Shown piece after piece: positions 1-8,759 of a stretch of DNA of 54,440 nt. A program made the translations under genes and the position numbers. Source of the stretch: Phycisphaerales bacterium (GTDB taxonomy: Bacteria; Planctomycetota; Phycisphaerae; Phycisphaerales; JAGLTS01); NCBI GenBank assembly GCA_023135165.1, contig JAGLTS010000010.1:1-54440 (forward strand). The letters are read 5' to 3'. The notes below the pieces were generated by a model. That model searched no databases. It was not told where the DNA came from and worked only from the letters and a program-made list of their open reading frames with translations. The number at the start of each line of letters is the position of its first letter. Within the stretch, counting starts at the first letter, position 1.

Positions 1-159
1 ACTTTCATAGTTTCTCCGTGGTGAGATGACGGCTGTGGCTGGAATCGCCCCGGCATGAGACGCGTGGCGGGCGCGAACGTGGTGAAGCTCGACTTGGGCG
101 GATCGTCGCTGGTCGCTACCGTCGCGGGCGTGGAAACAGGTCATACTCCCATTCCGCCG

Positions 160-1116
160 ATGACGCACACGCCAGTCCTGGCGGATGAGGTCCTTCGGCT
201 GCTCGATCCACGGCCGGGCGAGACATACGTGGACGCCACGGCTGGGCTTGGGGGGCACGCGCGGCGGGTGGCGGAACGGCTCGGGCCGACCGGGCGGGTG
301 ATCCTGCTGGATCTCGATGCGGACAACGTGGCTCGGGCGGCGGAGACGGTGCGCGGTGCGGCTGAGTGCGAGGTGATCCCGATCCACGCCAGCTTCACCG
401 AGCTTGCCCGCCTGTTGCGAGAACTGCCAGGGGCAGCCGACCTGATCCTCGCCGACCTCGGCTTCGCCTCCAACCAGGTGGATGACCCGGCGCGAGGCCT
501 GAGCTTCAAGCGAGACGGCCCGCTGGACATGCGGCTCGATCCGACCGCTGTCATCACCGCAGCGGACCTCGTCGCGGAGCTTCCCGAGAAGGAACTCGCG
601 GATCTGATCTACGAGTACGGCGAGGAGCGGCTGAGCCGAAAAATCGCCCGCTTTCTTGTCGCCGAGCGAAAGGCGGAACCGATAACGACAACGGCACGGC
701 TCGCGATGTTGGTCCGACGCGCCTATGGCAGGCAGCGCGGTCGGTCTCGGATCGACCCCGCCACTCGCACGTTTCAAGCACTTCGCATCGCCGTCAACGA
801 TGAGCTCGGCAACCTTGGATCGCTGCTTGAGGATGTAGCGCGGTCTGCCGGGCGAGGACAGGATGCGGATTGGCTTGCTCCGGGCGCACGGATTGCGATG
901 ATCTCGTTTCATTCGCTGGAGGACCGCCTTATCAAGCGAGCGTTCGCCGACATGGTGGAGCGAGGCTGGGCGACGGGTTTGACAAAAAAGCCCATCACCG
1001 CCGACGCGCGAGGGATCGAGGAGAATCCTCGGGCACGTTCCGCTAAACTGCGTGCTGTTCGGCTCGCAGGCGGCGCCCATGCGTCGCTCGACTCGCCGAC
1101 AGCCAGACAAACGTGA
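160..1116 (+). CDS. rsmH: 16S rRNA (cytosine(1402)-N(4))-methyltransferase RsmH
   Basis: RsmH (MraW) methylates N4 of C1402 in 16S rRNA with S-adenosylmethionine. The protein starts MTHTPVLADEVL, the typical RsmH beginning, and the SAM-binding loop YVDATAGLGGHA is at about residues 23-34. LADLGFASNQVDDPARGLSF, RTFQALRIAVNDEL and the C-terminal ISFHSLEDRLIK block are all RsmH signatures. The frame stays open upstream to position 55, but the 36 extra residues do not look like the family, so I start at ATG 160. That gives 318 residues, the usual family length. It opens a dcw-type cluster with ftsL-like and ftsI downstream. No mraZ is seen in the 159 bases before it, and I recognise no promoter there. 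Confidence 0.95.
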   Translation: MTHTPVLADEVLRLLDPRPGETYVDATAGLGGHARRVAERLGPTGRVILLDLDADNVARAAETVRGAAECEVIPIHASFTELARLLRELPGAADLILADLGFASNQVDDPARGLSFKRDGPLDMRLDPTAVITAADLVAELPEKELADLIYEYGEERLSRKIARFLVAERKAEPITTTARLAMLVRRAYGRQRGRSRIDPATRTFQALRIAVNDELGNLGSLLEDVARSAGRGQDADWLAPGARIAMISFHSLEDRLIKRAFADMVERGWATGLTKKPITADARGIEENPRARSAKLRAVRLAGGAHASLDSPTARQT

Positions 1117-1185
1117 CCGGCACGATACGAGCCGGTGGTGGAACCGACGGAACGGTCGCATGCCCAGCAAGGAAGCCGAGGCACC

Positions 1186-1971
1186 ATGACGCGAGAGAAC
1201 AAGCTCGGACTCATCATCGGTTTTGGAATCGTGTTGCTCGTGGGCGTCTTCATTTCCGATCACTTCTCCGCCGGCTCCAACGAGCAGCTTGCGCCGCTGG
1301 GCCAGACGTCGCGGAGCGTCACGCACGCCACGACGCCGATCGACATCGTTGCGATGACCGCAGCGCCGGAGCGCGACCCGCTGTCTGATCTCACGCCCCG
1401 GGCGCAGCGTCAGCCCCAATCGGCCGACCGCGCTGAGGCGATGCGCGACGATCGACCCGTCATCGCCATCACTGAGCCGCTTACGATGGGCGATCCCCAG
1501 GCCGGTTTGCTGATCGGTCCTCCCACAACCGGCAATCAGGCCGGCGCCCGCCCTGTGCGGACCACGCGCGCCACCACCCCCACCACCACCATCACCCACA
1601 CGGTCAGCAAGAACGACACGCTCTACGGCATCGCGCAACGCTACTACGGCGATGGTGACCGCTGGGGTGAGATCCACCGCGCCAACAACGACCGCATCCC
1701 CGATGAGGATTGCCTGCCCGTCGGCACGGTCCTGCGCATTCCCGGCGTTCAGGCCGCACCCGCGCAGTCCCCCGGCACACAGCCGGCCCGCCCTCGCACG
1801 TACCGCATCAAGCCGGGCGATGTGCTCTCCGTCGTGGCCCAGAACCTCACTGGTTCAGCACGTAACACACAGCGCCTCTTTGAAGCCAACCGCAACGTCA
1901 TCAGAGACATCGACAGGCTCCCGGTCGGCATCGAGATCCGCATCCCGCCCGATCTGGCGCGGGCCGGCTGA
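1186..1971 (+). CDS. LysM-repeat membrane-anchored protein in the dcw cluster
   Basis: This 261-residue protein has one N-terminal membrane segment (about residues 7-25), a low-complexity Thr/Pro/Ala linker, and two LysM domains. The first, at about 139-187, runs from HTVSKNDTLYGIAQRYYG to LPVGTVLRIPG. The second, at about 206-255, runs from YRIKPGDVLSVVAQNLTG to LPVGIEIRIP. LysM domains bind peptidoglycan glycan strands, so it is probably anchored in the inner membrane and reaches into the cell wall. I use ATG 1186 with the GGAA-rich site at 1169-1174; a GTG at 1135 would add 17 residues. It sits between rsmH and the ftsL-like gene, a place normally without such a gene, so a septal wall-binding role is plausible but inferred. 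Confidence 0.8.
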   Translation: MTRENKLGLIIGFGIVLLVGVFISDHFSAGSNEQLAPLGQTSRSVTHATTPIDIVAMTAAPERDPLSDLTPRAQRQPQSADRAEAMRDDRPVIAITEPLTMGDPQAGLLIGPPTTGNQAGARPVRTTRATTPTTTITHTVSKNDTLYGIAQRYYGDGDRWGEIHRANNDRIPDEDCLPVGTVLRIPGVQAAPAQSPGTQPARPRTYRIKPGDVLSVVAQNLTGSARNTQRLFEANRNVIRDIDRLPVGIEIRIPPDLARAG

Positions 1972-1987
1972 CTCCAGGGACGCCGCC

Positions 1988-2281
1988 GTGCCTCACCTCT
2001 TCGCCAAGTTGCTCTCGCTTGTTCTCTGCTTCGCACTGATCGGGCTTTGCCTGGTTGTGATGCGACAACAGCGCTACGTCGCCGCGGCGCAGATCACCAG
2101 GCAGCACGCGGACCTCCAGGCAGCCGAGCAAACGATCTGGCAACTCCAGGCGACCTTGGCGCAGCGGATCACACCCGAGCGCATCGCACAACTCGCTGGG
2201 CAACACGAACTGACCGAGCCGCGAACGCTCCCGGCCGGCGACGATGCGGACCGTGATGAAGACGAGGGGGATGCCGTATGA
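1988..2281 (+). CDS. Short FtsL-like bitopic cell-division protein
   Basis: This is a 97-residue protein with an N-terminal membrane helix (LFAKLLSLVLCFALIGLCLVV), then a helix with coiled-coil character (about 32-60) and a charged acidic tail. The shape, the size and the place directly before ftsI match FtsL, whose sequences diverge too much for identification by similarity alone. The start is GTG 1988, with AGGGA at 1976-1980 giving a 7-nt spacing. Its stop overlaps the ftsI start by 4 bases (ATGA), so the two are probably translationally coupled. FtsL joins FtsQ and FtsB to activate FtsW and FtsI in other bacteria. The longer frame reaching back to 1652 overlaps the LysM gene and is not coding. 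Confidence 0.7.
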   Translation: MPHLFAKLLSLVLCFALIGLCLVVMRQQRYVAAAQITRQHADLQAAEQTIWQLQATLAQRITPERIAQLAGQHELTEPRTLPAGDDADRDEDEGDAV

Positions 2282-4050
2282 CCGCCGGCGCTCACTACGA
2301 TCGCACAGGCCTCACCGGCGTTTCCGTCAGCGTGTTCATCCTTGTGTGCTTGCTCGTCGTGCTCGGCCGTGTCATCCAACTGCAAGTTCATCCGCCCGAG
2401 CACCTGACCAAGTGCGCCGGTTCTACAACCTCACAGCGCATCGAACTCGCCCGCCGAGGGTCCATCCTCGACCGCCAAGGCCGTGTCATCGCCACATCGC
2501 GCCTCGGCTACCGCCTCTTTCTGGACCCGCGCGAGCTTACAGACCCCGACCTGATCGCCGAGACGCTCCACGATGCGGCGGGCATCGACCCGGTGCTGGT
2601 TGAACGCAAGCTCAACGCTGCCAACCTGTCGAGCCGGTACGTCGTCATCACGCACCTGCTCGATGACGGCCAAGTCAGCGCGCTGCGACAGCACCCGATC
2701 CGCGGCGTCGGACTGGCGCCTCGCTTCGTGCGCGAGTATCCGGCAGGTGACATCGCGACGAGCCTCGTCGGCAAGGTCGGCTTCGAACACGAAGGCAGGC
2801 TCGGTGTTGAACTCGCGTTCGACACAACGCTTCAAGGTCAGCCCGGGCACATCGTCTTCGCACGTGATGCGCGACGCCGACCGCTTTGGGTTCAGCCCGG
2901 CGATCACCAAGGGGCGGCGGACGGCCAGACAGTTCAACTCACAATCGACCTGTTCATACAGCAGGTCGTTGAAGAGGAGCTTGACCACGCTGTCGAGAAC
3001 GCCCAGGCGGGAGGCGGGCGCGCGGTCGTTCTGGACCCGCGCACCGGCGAGGTGCTCGCGATGACGGACATCCTTCGGCCGCGCGAGGGTCGGGAACCGT
3101 TCACCACCGATCCCGCTCGCAGCGTGCATCCCGCGCTCGGCAGAAACCGATGCGTCACCGATGTCTACGAACCCGGCTCGACGTTCAAGGTCTTCATGTG
3201 GTCCGCGATGACCGAGCTGGGGCTTGCCGACCTTGACGAAGTGCTTGACTGTCATCAAGGGTCGTGGAAGGTTCCCTACGGCCGACGGTATCTCCATGAC
3301 GCCTTCCCCAAGGACAAGCTCACGTGGCGTGAGGTGCTCGTGGAGTCGAGCAACATCGGGATGGGACAGGTGGCGGAGCGCATGCCGCAGGCTCGGATGC
3401 GCGGCGCGGTCCTGCGGTTCGGCTTCGGCTCACGCACGAACACCGGCTTGGCGGGCGAGGCGTCGGGGATCGTCACATCCGCTGCGGACTGGTCGCGCTA
3501 TACGCAGACGAGCGTGGCGATGGGTCACGAGATCGCCGTGACGCCGGTGCAGCTTGCGCGAGCGTTTTCGGTCTTCGCGCGCAGCGGTCGGGAGATAGGC
3601 ACGCTTCCGTATCTCACGCTCCAAAGGACGACCGGCGCCGAAGCTCCCCCATTGATCCGCGTACTGCCCGTCGACGTTGCCAAAGCAGCGCGCAGCGCCA
3701 TGGCGGATGTCGGCGCCAAGCTCGATCGAAAGCTTGGCCGACGTGGGCAGGAGGTCGGCCCATTCCCGATCTTCGGCAAGTCGGGCACCGCGCAGCTGCC
3801 GAACTGGATCGAGGGTGGATACCACGACGATCGCTACACATCGAGCTTCGTCGCCGCCGCACCCGTCGATCACCCGCGTCTTGTCGTGCTGATCGTGATC
3901 GACGATCCCGACAAAGAAAGCCCGATCGGCTACTACGGCTCAAGCGTCGCAGGACCGGCAGTGCGGCGGATCATCGACCGCACGCTCTCCTACCTCGGCC
4001 TGCCCGGCGAAGCGCGCGACCTCGTCGCCCTCAGCGCCCCCTTGCAGTAG
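2278..4050 (+). CDS. ftsI: Penicillin-binding protein, FtsI/PBP3-type septal transpeptidase
   Basis: This 590-residue class B penicillin-binding protein crosslinks peptidoglycan at the septum. It has one N-terminal membrane segment (about 13-31) and a dimerisation/pedestal domain beginning at about residue 60 with RGSILDRQGRVIATS. The transpeptidase domain has all three active-site motifs: SxxK at S301-T-F-K304, SxN at S357-S-N359, and K501-S-G-T504 in place of KTG. No PASTA domains follow, which fits FtsI better than sporulation SpoVD. Its presence argues for peptidoglycan division machinery in an organism group where that was long doubted. It overlaps the ftsL-like gene. A gap of 214 bases without a recognisable gene follows. 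Confidence 0.93.
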   Translation: MTAGAHYDRTGLTGVSVSVFILVCLLVVLGRVIQLQVHPPEHLTKCAGSTTSQRIELARRGSILDRQGRVIATSRLGYRLFLDPRELTDPDLIAETLHDAAGIDPVLVERKLNAANLSSRYVVITHLLDDGQVSALRQHPIRGVGLAPRFVREYPAGDIATSLVGKVGFEHEGRLGVELAFDTTLQGQPGHIVFARDARRRPLWVQPGDHQGAADGQTVQLTIDLFIQQVVEEELDHAVENAQAGGGRAVVLDPRTGEVLAMTDILRPREGREPFTTDPARSVHPALGRNRCVTDVYEPGSTFKVFMWSAMTELGLADLDEVLDCHQGSWKVPYGRRYLHDAFPKDKLTWREVLVESSNIGMGQVAERMPQARMRGAVLRFGFGSRTNTGLAGEASGIVTSAADWSRYTQTSVAMGHEIAVTPVQLARAFSVFARSGREIGTLPYLTLQRTTGAEAPPLIRVLPVDVAKAARSAMADVGAKLDRKLGRRGQEVGPFPIFGKSGTAQLPNWIEGGYHDDRYTSSFVAAAPVDHPRLVVLIVIDDPDKESPIGYYGSSVAGPAVRRIIDRTLSYLGLPGEARDLVALSAPLQ

Positions 4051-4264
4051 CGATGCAGATTCGCCTTCCCCCGTAGCTGAGGTTATCGGGTCGCGCCATA
4101 TCTGAGCGTTGGTCCGTCTTGCCACGCGCACGGTACCACCGTGTGGGTTATGCGCTTTGCGCAGACGAGACCCCATCCAATCCAGCCATTGCCGCTTCAC
4201 ATCCGACGCGCCGCTTGACGATATGCGATGAGCATCACACTCGCATTGCGTCCAGAGACCGCTG

Positions 4265-4702
4265 ATGACCACATACCAAGGACTTACCGTCCGACATCAC
4301 GATCGGCACGAGCTGAGCCTCGCCGCGGAGTTCACGGTCCAGCAGGAGCACCGCTCGCAGATCCGCTTTAGCGCCGCCGACACGAGCGTTGTCGATCCGT
4401 ATACGCTCCGCGTCACTGTCCGCGATGTCAGCCGAGGCGGCTTGGGCATCGGCTCCACCGTTGTCGTGCCGTGCAGGACGATCGGGTCCATCCGCATCTT
4501 CACAGGTTCGCCGTCGAACCGTGAACTGCTCTTTGAGGGGAACGTCCGCATCCGCCGAGTGGTGATGTTCGACGACTCGCCGACGTATTCCCTCGGCGCT
4601 CAGTTCCTCGATAAGGACGGACAGGACGATACCGACCTGGATCGGCTCCTCGATGCGGCGGCGGCAGTGACGCAGGGCGAGACGCAAGGAGGATCGCCGT
4701 GA
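4265..4702 (+). CDS. PilZ-domain protein (probable c-di-GMP receptor)
   Basis: This is a 145-residue single-domain protein. Near the N terminus it has an RxxxR motif (RHHDR, about residues 9-13), and about 48 residues later a DxSxxG motif (DVSRGG). Together these form the c-di-GMP-binding signature of PilZ domains. The rest is predicted beta strand, as expected of a PilZ barrel. Its stop overlaps the GTG start of the pilus ATPase gene, so the two are probably co-translated. Context suggests that it links c-di-GMP level to pilus assembly, as PilZ proteins do in other pilus systems; the partner is inferred from gene order. Nothing in the 214 bases upstream is a convincing promoter. Confidence 0.8.
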   Translation: MTTYQGLTVRHHDRHELSLAAEFTVQQEHRSQIRFSAADTSVVDPYTLRVTVRDVSRGGLGIGSTVVVPCRTIGSIRIFTGSPSNRELLFEGNVRIRRVVMFDDSPTYSLGAQFLDKDGQDDTDLDRLLDAAAAVTQGETQGGSP

Positions 4703-6408
4703 TCGACGTCGGCGACTTCATCCAGCAGGCGCTCGCTGAAGCGGGTTACCTCGACGACGATCGACTCGCCCAAGCCAAGGCCAAGGCTGCGGATGAAGGC
4801 ATCGAGCCGCACGAGGCGGCGGTCGCACTTGGATTCGTTAAGGCGCACGAACTCGCCATCGTCAAAGCGGGCGTGCATGAAGTCCCGTACCTCAATCTGG
4901 CGCACTATGAGATCAGCTTCACGAATACAACCCTCGTGCCCAGGTCCGTTGCTGAGAAGTTCACGCTCTTCCCGCTCTTTGACATCGACGGCGTGCTCAC
5001 CGTGGGAATGGATGAGCCTCTGAACCTCAACGCGCTGGATCAAGTCCGCCAGCACGCGCGTAGGGATGTCGAAGTGGTCCTCTGCGAGCCTGAGCAACTG
5101 CGAGCACTGATCAGTCGTGCATACCGGCTCAGCGCGAGCAGCGAGCATGATTCGCTCGGGGCTGACGATCAGGCCGACGCGATGATCGACGATGACAGCC
5201 AGCCGGTCGTCGCGGCCATGAATCAACTCGTCGCTGACGCGATTGAAGAGGGCGCCTCGGACATCCACCTCAGCCCGGATGAGCATGATCTGCACCTGCG
5301 TTTCCGCATCGACGGCGCGCTGCAGATTCGCCAAGGTCCGTCGCTCGCCATGCACAACGCCTTGGTTCAACGGCTCAAGGTAATGGCGCGCCTGGACCTG
5401 ACGCAGACACGCCGCCCGCAGGATGGAAAGCTCCGCTTCCCGTTTCGTGGACGCGACTACGACATCCGCCTCAGCACGATCCCAACCGTGTACGGCGAGA
5501 ACGTCGTGATGCGTATCCTTCGGCCTCACGCAGCGATCGTCGACTTCGCGGAACTCGGTCTCGCTCCTTTGCAGATCGAGCTGTTTGAAGAGTGGATCAG
5601 CCAGCCGTATGGCATGATCCTCGTCACGGGTCCGACGGGCAGCGGCAAGACGACGACGCTGTACACCGCGCTGGATCGGCTCAACTCGCCGCAGCGCAAT
5701 ATCATGACCGTGGAAGACCCGGTCGAGATTCGCCTGCCGATGGTGCGCCAGATACAGGTGAATCCGGAGATCAACCTCACGTTCGCCAATGCATTGCGGT
5801 CGATTCTCCGGCAGGACCCCGATGTCGTGCTGGTCGGCGAGATCCGTGACAACGAAACCGCCACGGTCGCCATGCAAGCATCGCTCACAGGGCATCTCGT
5901 GCTTTCGACGCTGCACACCAACGATGCCGGCGGGGCCGTGACGCGGTTGCAGGATCTCGGCGTACCGCCGTATATGGTGAACTCGTCACTGCTAGGCGTG
6001 GCGGCACAGCGGCTCGTGCGACGTGTGTGCGAGCATTGCATCCAACCGCACGTCGCTGACGAGGTGACGAGGCGTCGCTTTGGACTGACCGAGGAGGATC
6101 GCAACTTCATTCACGGGCACGGATGTTCGCGCTGTCTGCAGACCGGTTATCACGGCCGAGTCGGCATTTACGAGTTACTCCCGATGACGCCCGATATCAA
6201 GCATGCGATCGAGTCGGACCATGGCACGGAAGCCGTCCGCCGGGCTGCGGTGGATGCGGGTTTCCGCCCGATGTGGATGGACGGCGTGGACAAGGCTCGC
6301 CTGGGTCTGACCACGCTCGAAGAGATCGCCAAGGTCGTCTCCGTCACGCAGCAGTCAGCGTCGTCGGATGAAACAAGCGACCGGATGAACCTGAAGAGGT
6401 CGGCATGA
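4699..6408 (+). CDS. GspE/PilB-family pilus or type II secretion assembly ATPase
   Basis: This 569-residue cytoplasmic hexameric ATPase powers pilin insertion. Residues 1-140 form a MshEN/T2SSE_N-type N domain, though its c-di-GMP motif is degenerate. The motor domain has Walker A GPTGSGKT at 311-318, the Asp box TVEDPVE at about 337-343, Walker B DPDVVLVGEIRD at 373-384 and the His box STLHTNDA. Near the C terminus are paired cysteines (C444, C447, C476, C479) that bind zinc in PilB/GspE. The start is GTG 4699 behind a strong AAGGAGG at 4686-4692. It overlaps the next gene by 4 bases. The zinc module and assembly-operon position favour an extension ATPase over a retraction ATPase (PilT). Confidence 0.93.
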   Translation: MIDVGDFIQQALAEAGYLDDDRLAQAKAKAADEGIEPHEAAVALGFVKAHELAIVKAGVHEVPYLNLAHYEISFTNTTLVPRSVAEKFTLFPLFDIDGVLTVGMDEPLNLNALDQVRQHARRDVEVVLCEPEQLRALISRAYRLSASSEHDSLGADDQADAMIDDDSQPVVAAMNQLVADAIEEGASDIHLSPDEHDLHLRFRIDGALQIRQGPSLAMHNALVQRLKVMARLDLTQTRRPQDGKLRFPFRGRDYDIRLSTIPTVYGENVVMRILRPHAAIVDFAELGLAPLQIELFEEWISQPYGMILVTGPTGSGKTTTLYTALDRLNSPQRNIMTVEDPVEIRLPMVRQIQVNPEINLTFANALRSILRQDPDVVLVGEIRDNETATVAMQASLTGHLVLSTLHTNDAGGAVTRLQDLGVPPYMVNSSLLGVAAQRLVRRVCEHCIQPHVADEVTRRRFGLTEEDRNFIHGHGCSRCLQTGYHGRVGIYELLPMTPDIKHAIESDHGTEAVRRAAVDAGFRPMWMDGVDKARLGLTTLEEIAKVVSVTQQSASSDETSDRMNLKRSA

Positions 6409-7607
6409 ATCAGCTTGCGTTCGAATACCGTGCACTCGACCGACACGGCGCGACCAGCCGGGGCGTCACGCGCGCCATGTCGCAGGAAGAGGCGTACCGC
6501 AAGCTCGCCGCAGCCAACCTGACACCCGTCAAGTTGCGCCTCATCAAGAATAAGGTTCGAGGCAGACGCAAACGCATCACGTCGCGCGACATCTCGCATT
6601 TTACCTATCAGCTTTCCGTATTGACCGAAGCGCGAATCCCGATCGCGGACGGCCTGACGAGCATTGCCGACCAGGAACCCAACCGCGCGCTTGCGACCGT
6701 CATCGAGGACATCGCGCAGAGAATCGTCGCCGGCAACACGATCACCGACGCGCTGTCCGCGCACCATCGGCTCTTCGGTGAGATCTACATCGAAACCATC
6801 CGCGCCGCGGAGAAGAGCGGCAACATCATCAAGATCCTCGGCCATCTCGCGGAACTGCTCGAGAAGCAGACGGACACGAATCAGCAGGTTAAATCGGCGC
6901 TCATGTATCCCCTCATGGTGGTTATCTCGCTTGGGCTGGCGGTGATCTTCCTGATGATGTTCGTCGTGCCTCGCTTCGCGGAGATGTTTGCCGAGCGAGG
7001 CGTACCTCTCCCGCTGCCCACTCGAATCATGATCGGCGGGAGCGAACTGATCTGCGGCTACTGGTGGCTTTTCGCAGTGGGCGGCATCGGGGGCATCGTC
7101 GGCCTGAAGCGCGCCTGGCGCTCACCTCAAGGGAGAGCGACGATCGACCGATACCTGCACCGCGTGCCCTACCTGCGCCAGATCCTCATCGGTCTGGGTG
7201 TGAGCAGGTTCGCACATGTATTCGGACTCGGCCTCAGCTCCGGGCTTGGCCTGATCGAGTGCCTGGAGATGAGCGGCCGCGCCTCGGGCAGACCGCTGCT
7301 TAGACGGGATACGGAGAAGATGGTCGAGCAGGTGAACAGCGGCGGCAGGCTCAGCGACGTCCTCATGGCGTGTTCCTACTTCCCGGGATTCGCCAAGCGC
7401 ATGATTACCGCGGGCGAAGAGTCCGCGGAACTGCCCAAGATGTGCTCGATCGTCGCGCGGCACTACACCCGCGATGTCGAGTATCTCGCCAAGAACATAG
7501 GCACTGTCGTCGAGCCGGTCCTGATCGCCGGCCTCGCGGTCGTCGTGCTCGGCCTCGCACTCGCCATCTTCCTGCCCATGTGGAACATGATGGCGCTGAT
7601 CGAATGA
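6405..7607 (+). CDS. PilC/GspF-family inner-membrane platform protein
   Basis: This 400-residue polytopic protein carries two T2SSF domains. The first (about 65-190) ends in a membrane segment at about 169-189. A second segment lies at about 216-236, and the last at about 371-391 (EPVLIAGLAVVVLGLALAIF), with EPVLI and FLPMWNM being family signatures. It couples the assembly ATPase to the pseudopilus base. The N-terminal 60 residues are the basic cytoplasmic region that contacts the ATPase. It overlaps the ATPase gene by ATGA. The next gene, the major pilin-like protein, is 89 bases away, and that gap holds a small 6-bp hairpin at 7661-7677. Confidence 0.92.
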   Translation: MNQLAFEYRALDRHGATSRGVTRAMSQEEAYRKLAAANLTPVKLRLIKNKVRGRRKRITSRDISHFTYQLSVLTEARIPIADGLTSIADQEPNRALATVIEDIAQRIVAGNTITDALSAHHRLFGEIYIETIRAAEKSGNIIKILGHLAELLEKQTDTNQQVKSALMYPLMVVISLGLAVIFLMMFVVPRFAEMFAERGVPLPLPTRIMIGGSELICGYWWLFAVGGIGGIVGLKRAWRSPQGRATIDRYLHRVPYLRQILIGLGVSRFAHVFGLGLSSGLGLIECLEMSGRASGRPLLRRDTEKMVEQVNSGGRLSDVLMACSYFPGFAKRMITAGEESAELPKMCSIVARHYTRDVEYLAKNIGTVVEPVLIAGLAVVVLGLALAIFLPMWNMMALIE

Positions 7608-7696
7608 CGACAGCGCACCGATCTGTGGAAGTTCGTAGGAACTCAAGTTGTTCGAACCGTGCTGACCAGTCGTCAGCCACATCAAGGAGATTCGGA

Positions 7697-8161
7697 ATGA
7701 AAGCCAGCAAGACTCGTCACACAAGATGGGCCGGCTTCACGTTGATCGAGTTGATCGCCGTGATCGTCGTCCTCGCTATTCTCTCAGGCGTGGCCCTGCC
7801 TCGGTACTTTGACTATGCCGACCGGGCCAAGGAAGCATCGCTCAAAGGCGCGCTCGGCGGCGTCCGGGCGGGCATCGCCAATTTCTATGCCGACCAGGCC
7901 ATCAGCGGCAACGCGCAGTACCCGACGCTCGTCCAGCTCAGCACGCTCGCCACGGTCATGCAGGAAGCGATTCCCGACAACCCGTACGACGGTGACAACA
8001 CCATCAACGCCGCCACCGCGGTGCAGGCTGCGGCACGCACCGTCACCGGTGACGGTGGATGGGCCTACTACGTTGACAACACGACTGACCCTCCCGCGTA
8101 CGTGTTCTACGGCAACACGACCGACGCGACAGCCAGCGGCGGCAACGCCAACACTGAGTAG
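7697..8161 (+). CDS. Major pilin/pseudopilin with type IV prepilin leader (GspG- or MshA-like)
   Basis: This is a 154-residue prepilin. The leader of 13 basic residues ends in Gly (WAG) and is followed by FTLIELIAVIVVLAILSGVALPRY, so cleavage by a prepilin peptidase is expected between G13 and F14, with Glu5 at E18. The helix is followed by a compact globular domain with GDGGWAYYVDN and no cysteine pair. Length, first place among the pilin genes, and the clear Shine-Dalgarno AAGGAGA at 7684-7690 make it the likely major subunit. A GspG-type calcium site is not obvious. The 5-prime leader holds a short hairpin. A possible attenuator lies just after this gene (8201-8234), which would favour its expression over the minor pilins. 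Confidence 0.85.
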   Translation: MKASKTRHTRWAGFTLIELIAVIVVLAILSGVALPRYFDYADRAKEASLKGALGGVRAGIANFYADQAISGNAQYPTLVQLSTLATVMQEAIPDNPYDGDNTINAATAVQAAARTVTGDGGWAYYVDNTTDPPAYVFYGNTTDATASGGNANTE

Positions 8162-8167
8162 CGAAGC

Positions 8168-8722
8168 ATGGCAAGGTCGGCACGAGTTCGTCCACGCAGA
8201 CCATGGCCGGCACAACACGCCGGCCGTGGTTTTTCCCTTATCGAACTCCTGGTCGTCATCGCGATCCTCGGCATACTCAGCGTCTCCGCGGGGCCGATGC
8301 TCGGCTCCGTGAGCCGGAACAGACAGGCGCTCGCCGCGACGGCGCTTGCCCAGCACGTCGCCTACGCACGGCAACTCGCCGTCTCAATGGGCACGCGGTC
8401 GTGGGTCGTTTTCGACGCAGGCGCTGAGACATGGTCGCTCTACGGCGAGGATCCGGATAACCCGGGGCGCGCCAATCGCTCGCTGCTCACCGATCCGGCG
8501 ACGTCCACGACGTTCGTCGTCACGCTTGGGAGTGGCAGCTACGTCGGCTCGACGATCGAGTCGGTGACCATCCCCGGGAGCGGAGCGGAGATCGGCTTCG
8601 ACTACCTCGGCCGGCCGCTCCTTGAGGATGAAACAGCCATGGAGAGCGATGCGACGATCACGTTGGCCGGCTCGCACGCAATCGTCGTGTGCGGGCGGAC
8701 CGGTCACGTGATCCGGCAGTAG
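8168..8722 (+). CDS. Pseudopilin, GspH/FimT-like
   Basis: This 184-residue prepilin has a long basic 21-residue leader. Cleavage is expected at RG/FSLIELLVVIAILGILSVSA, with Glu5 present (E26). The C-terminal part resembles the GspH/FimT beta domain, with an alternating hydrophobic pattern and a closing block IVVCGRTGHVIRQ typical of the family. It is a probable minor pilin that caps or primes the fibre. It starts 6 bases after the major pilin stop with no clear Shine-Dalgarno site, so translational coupling is likely. A strong GC hairpin followed by five T residues lies inside its leader-coding region. Confidence 0.82.
   Translation: MARSARVRPRRPWPAQHAGRGFSLIELLVVIAILGILSVSAGPMLGSVSRNRQALAATALAQHVAYARQLAVSMGTRSWVVFDAGAETWSLYGEDPDNPGRANRSLLTDPATSTTFVVTLGSGSYVGSTIESVTIPGSGAEIGFDYLGRPLLEDETAMESDATITLAGSHAIVVCGRTGHVIRQ
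8201..8234 (+). terminator. Hairpin plus T-run inside the pseudopilin leader; possible attenuator
   Basis: An 11-bp stem (8201-8211 with 8219-8229, one A/G exception that can pair as G-U in RNA) with a 7-nt loop is followed directly by five T residues at 8230-8234. This is the form of an intrinsic terminator. It lies 40 bases after the major pilin stop but within the first 22 codons of the next gene. It may therefore end a share of transcripts after the major pilin. Active translation of the overlapping leader could suppress it. Confidence 0.5.
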
Positions 8723-8759
8723 ACCGACCAGGCGGCTGCTCGGAACGAGGAGGCGGACG

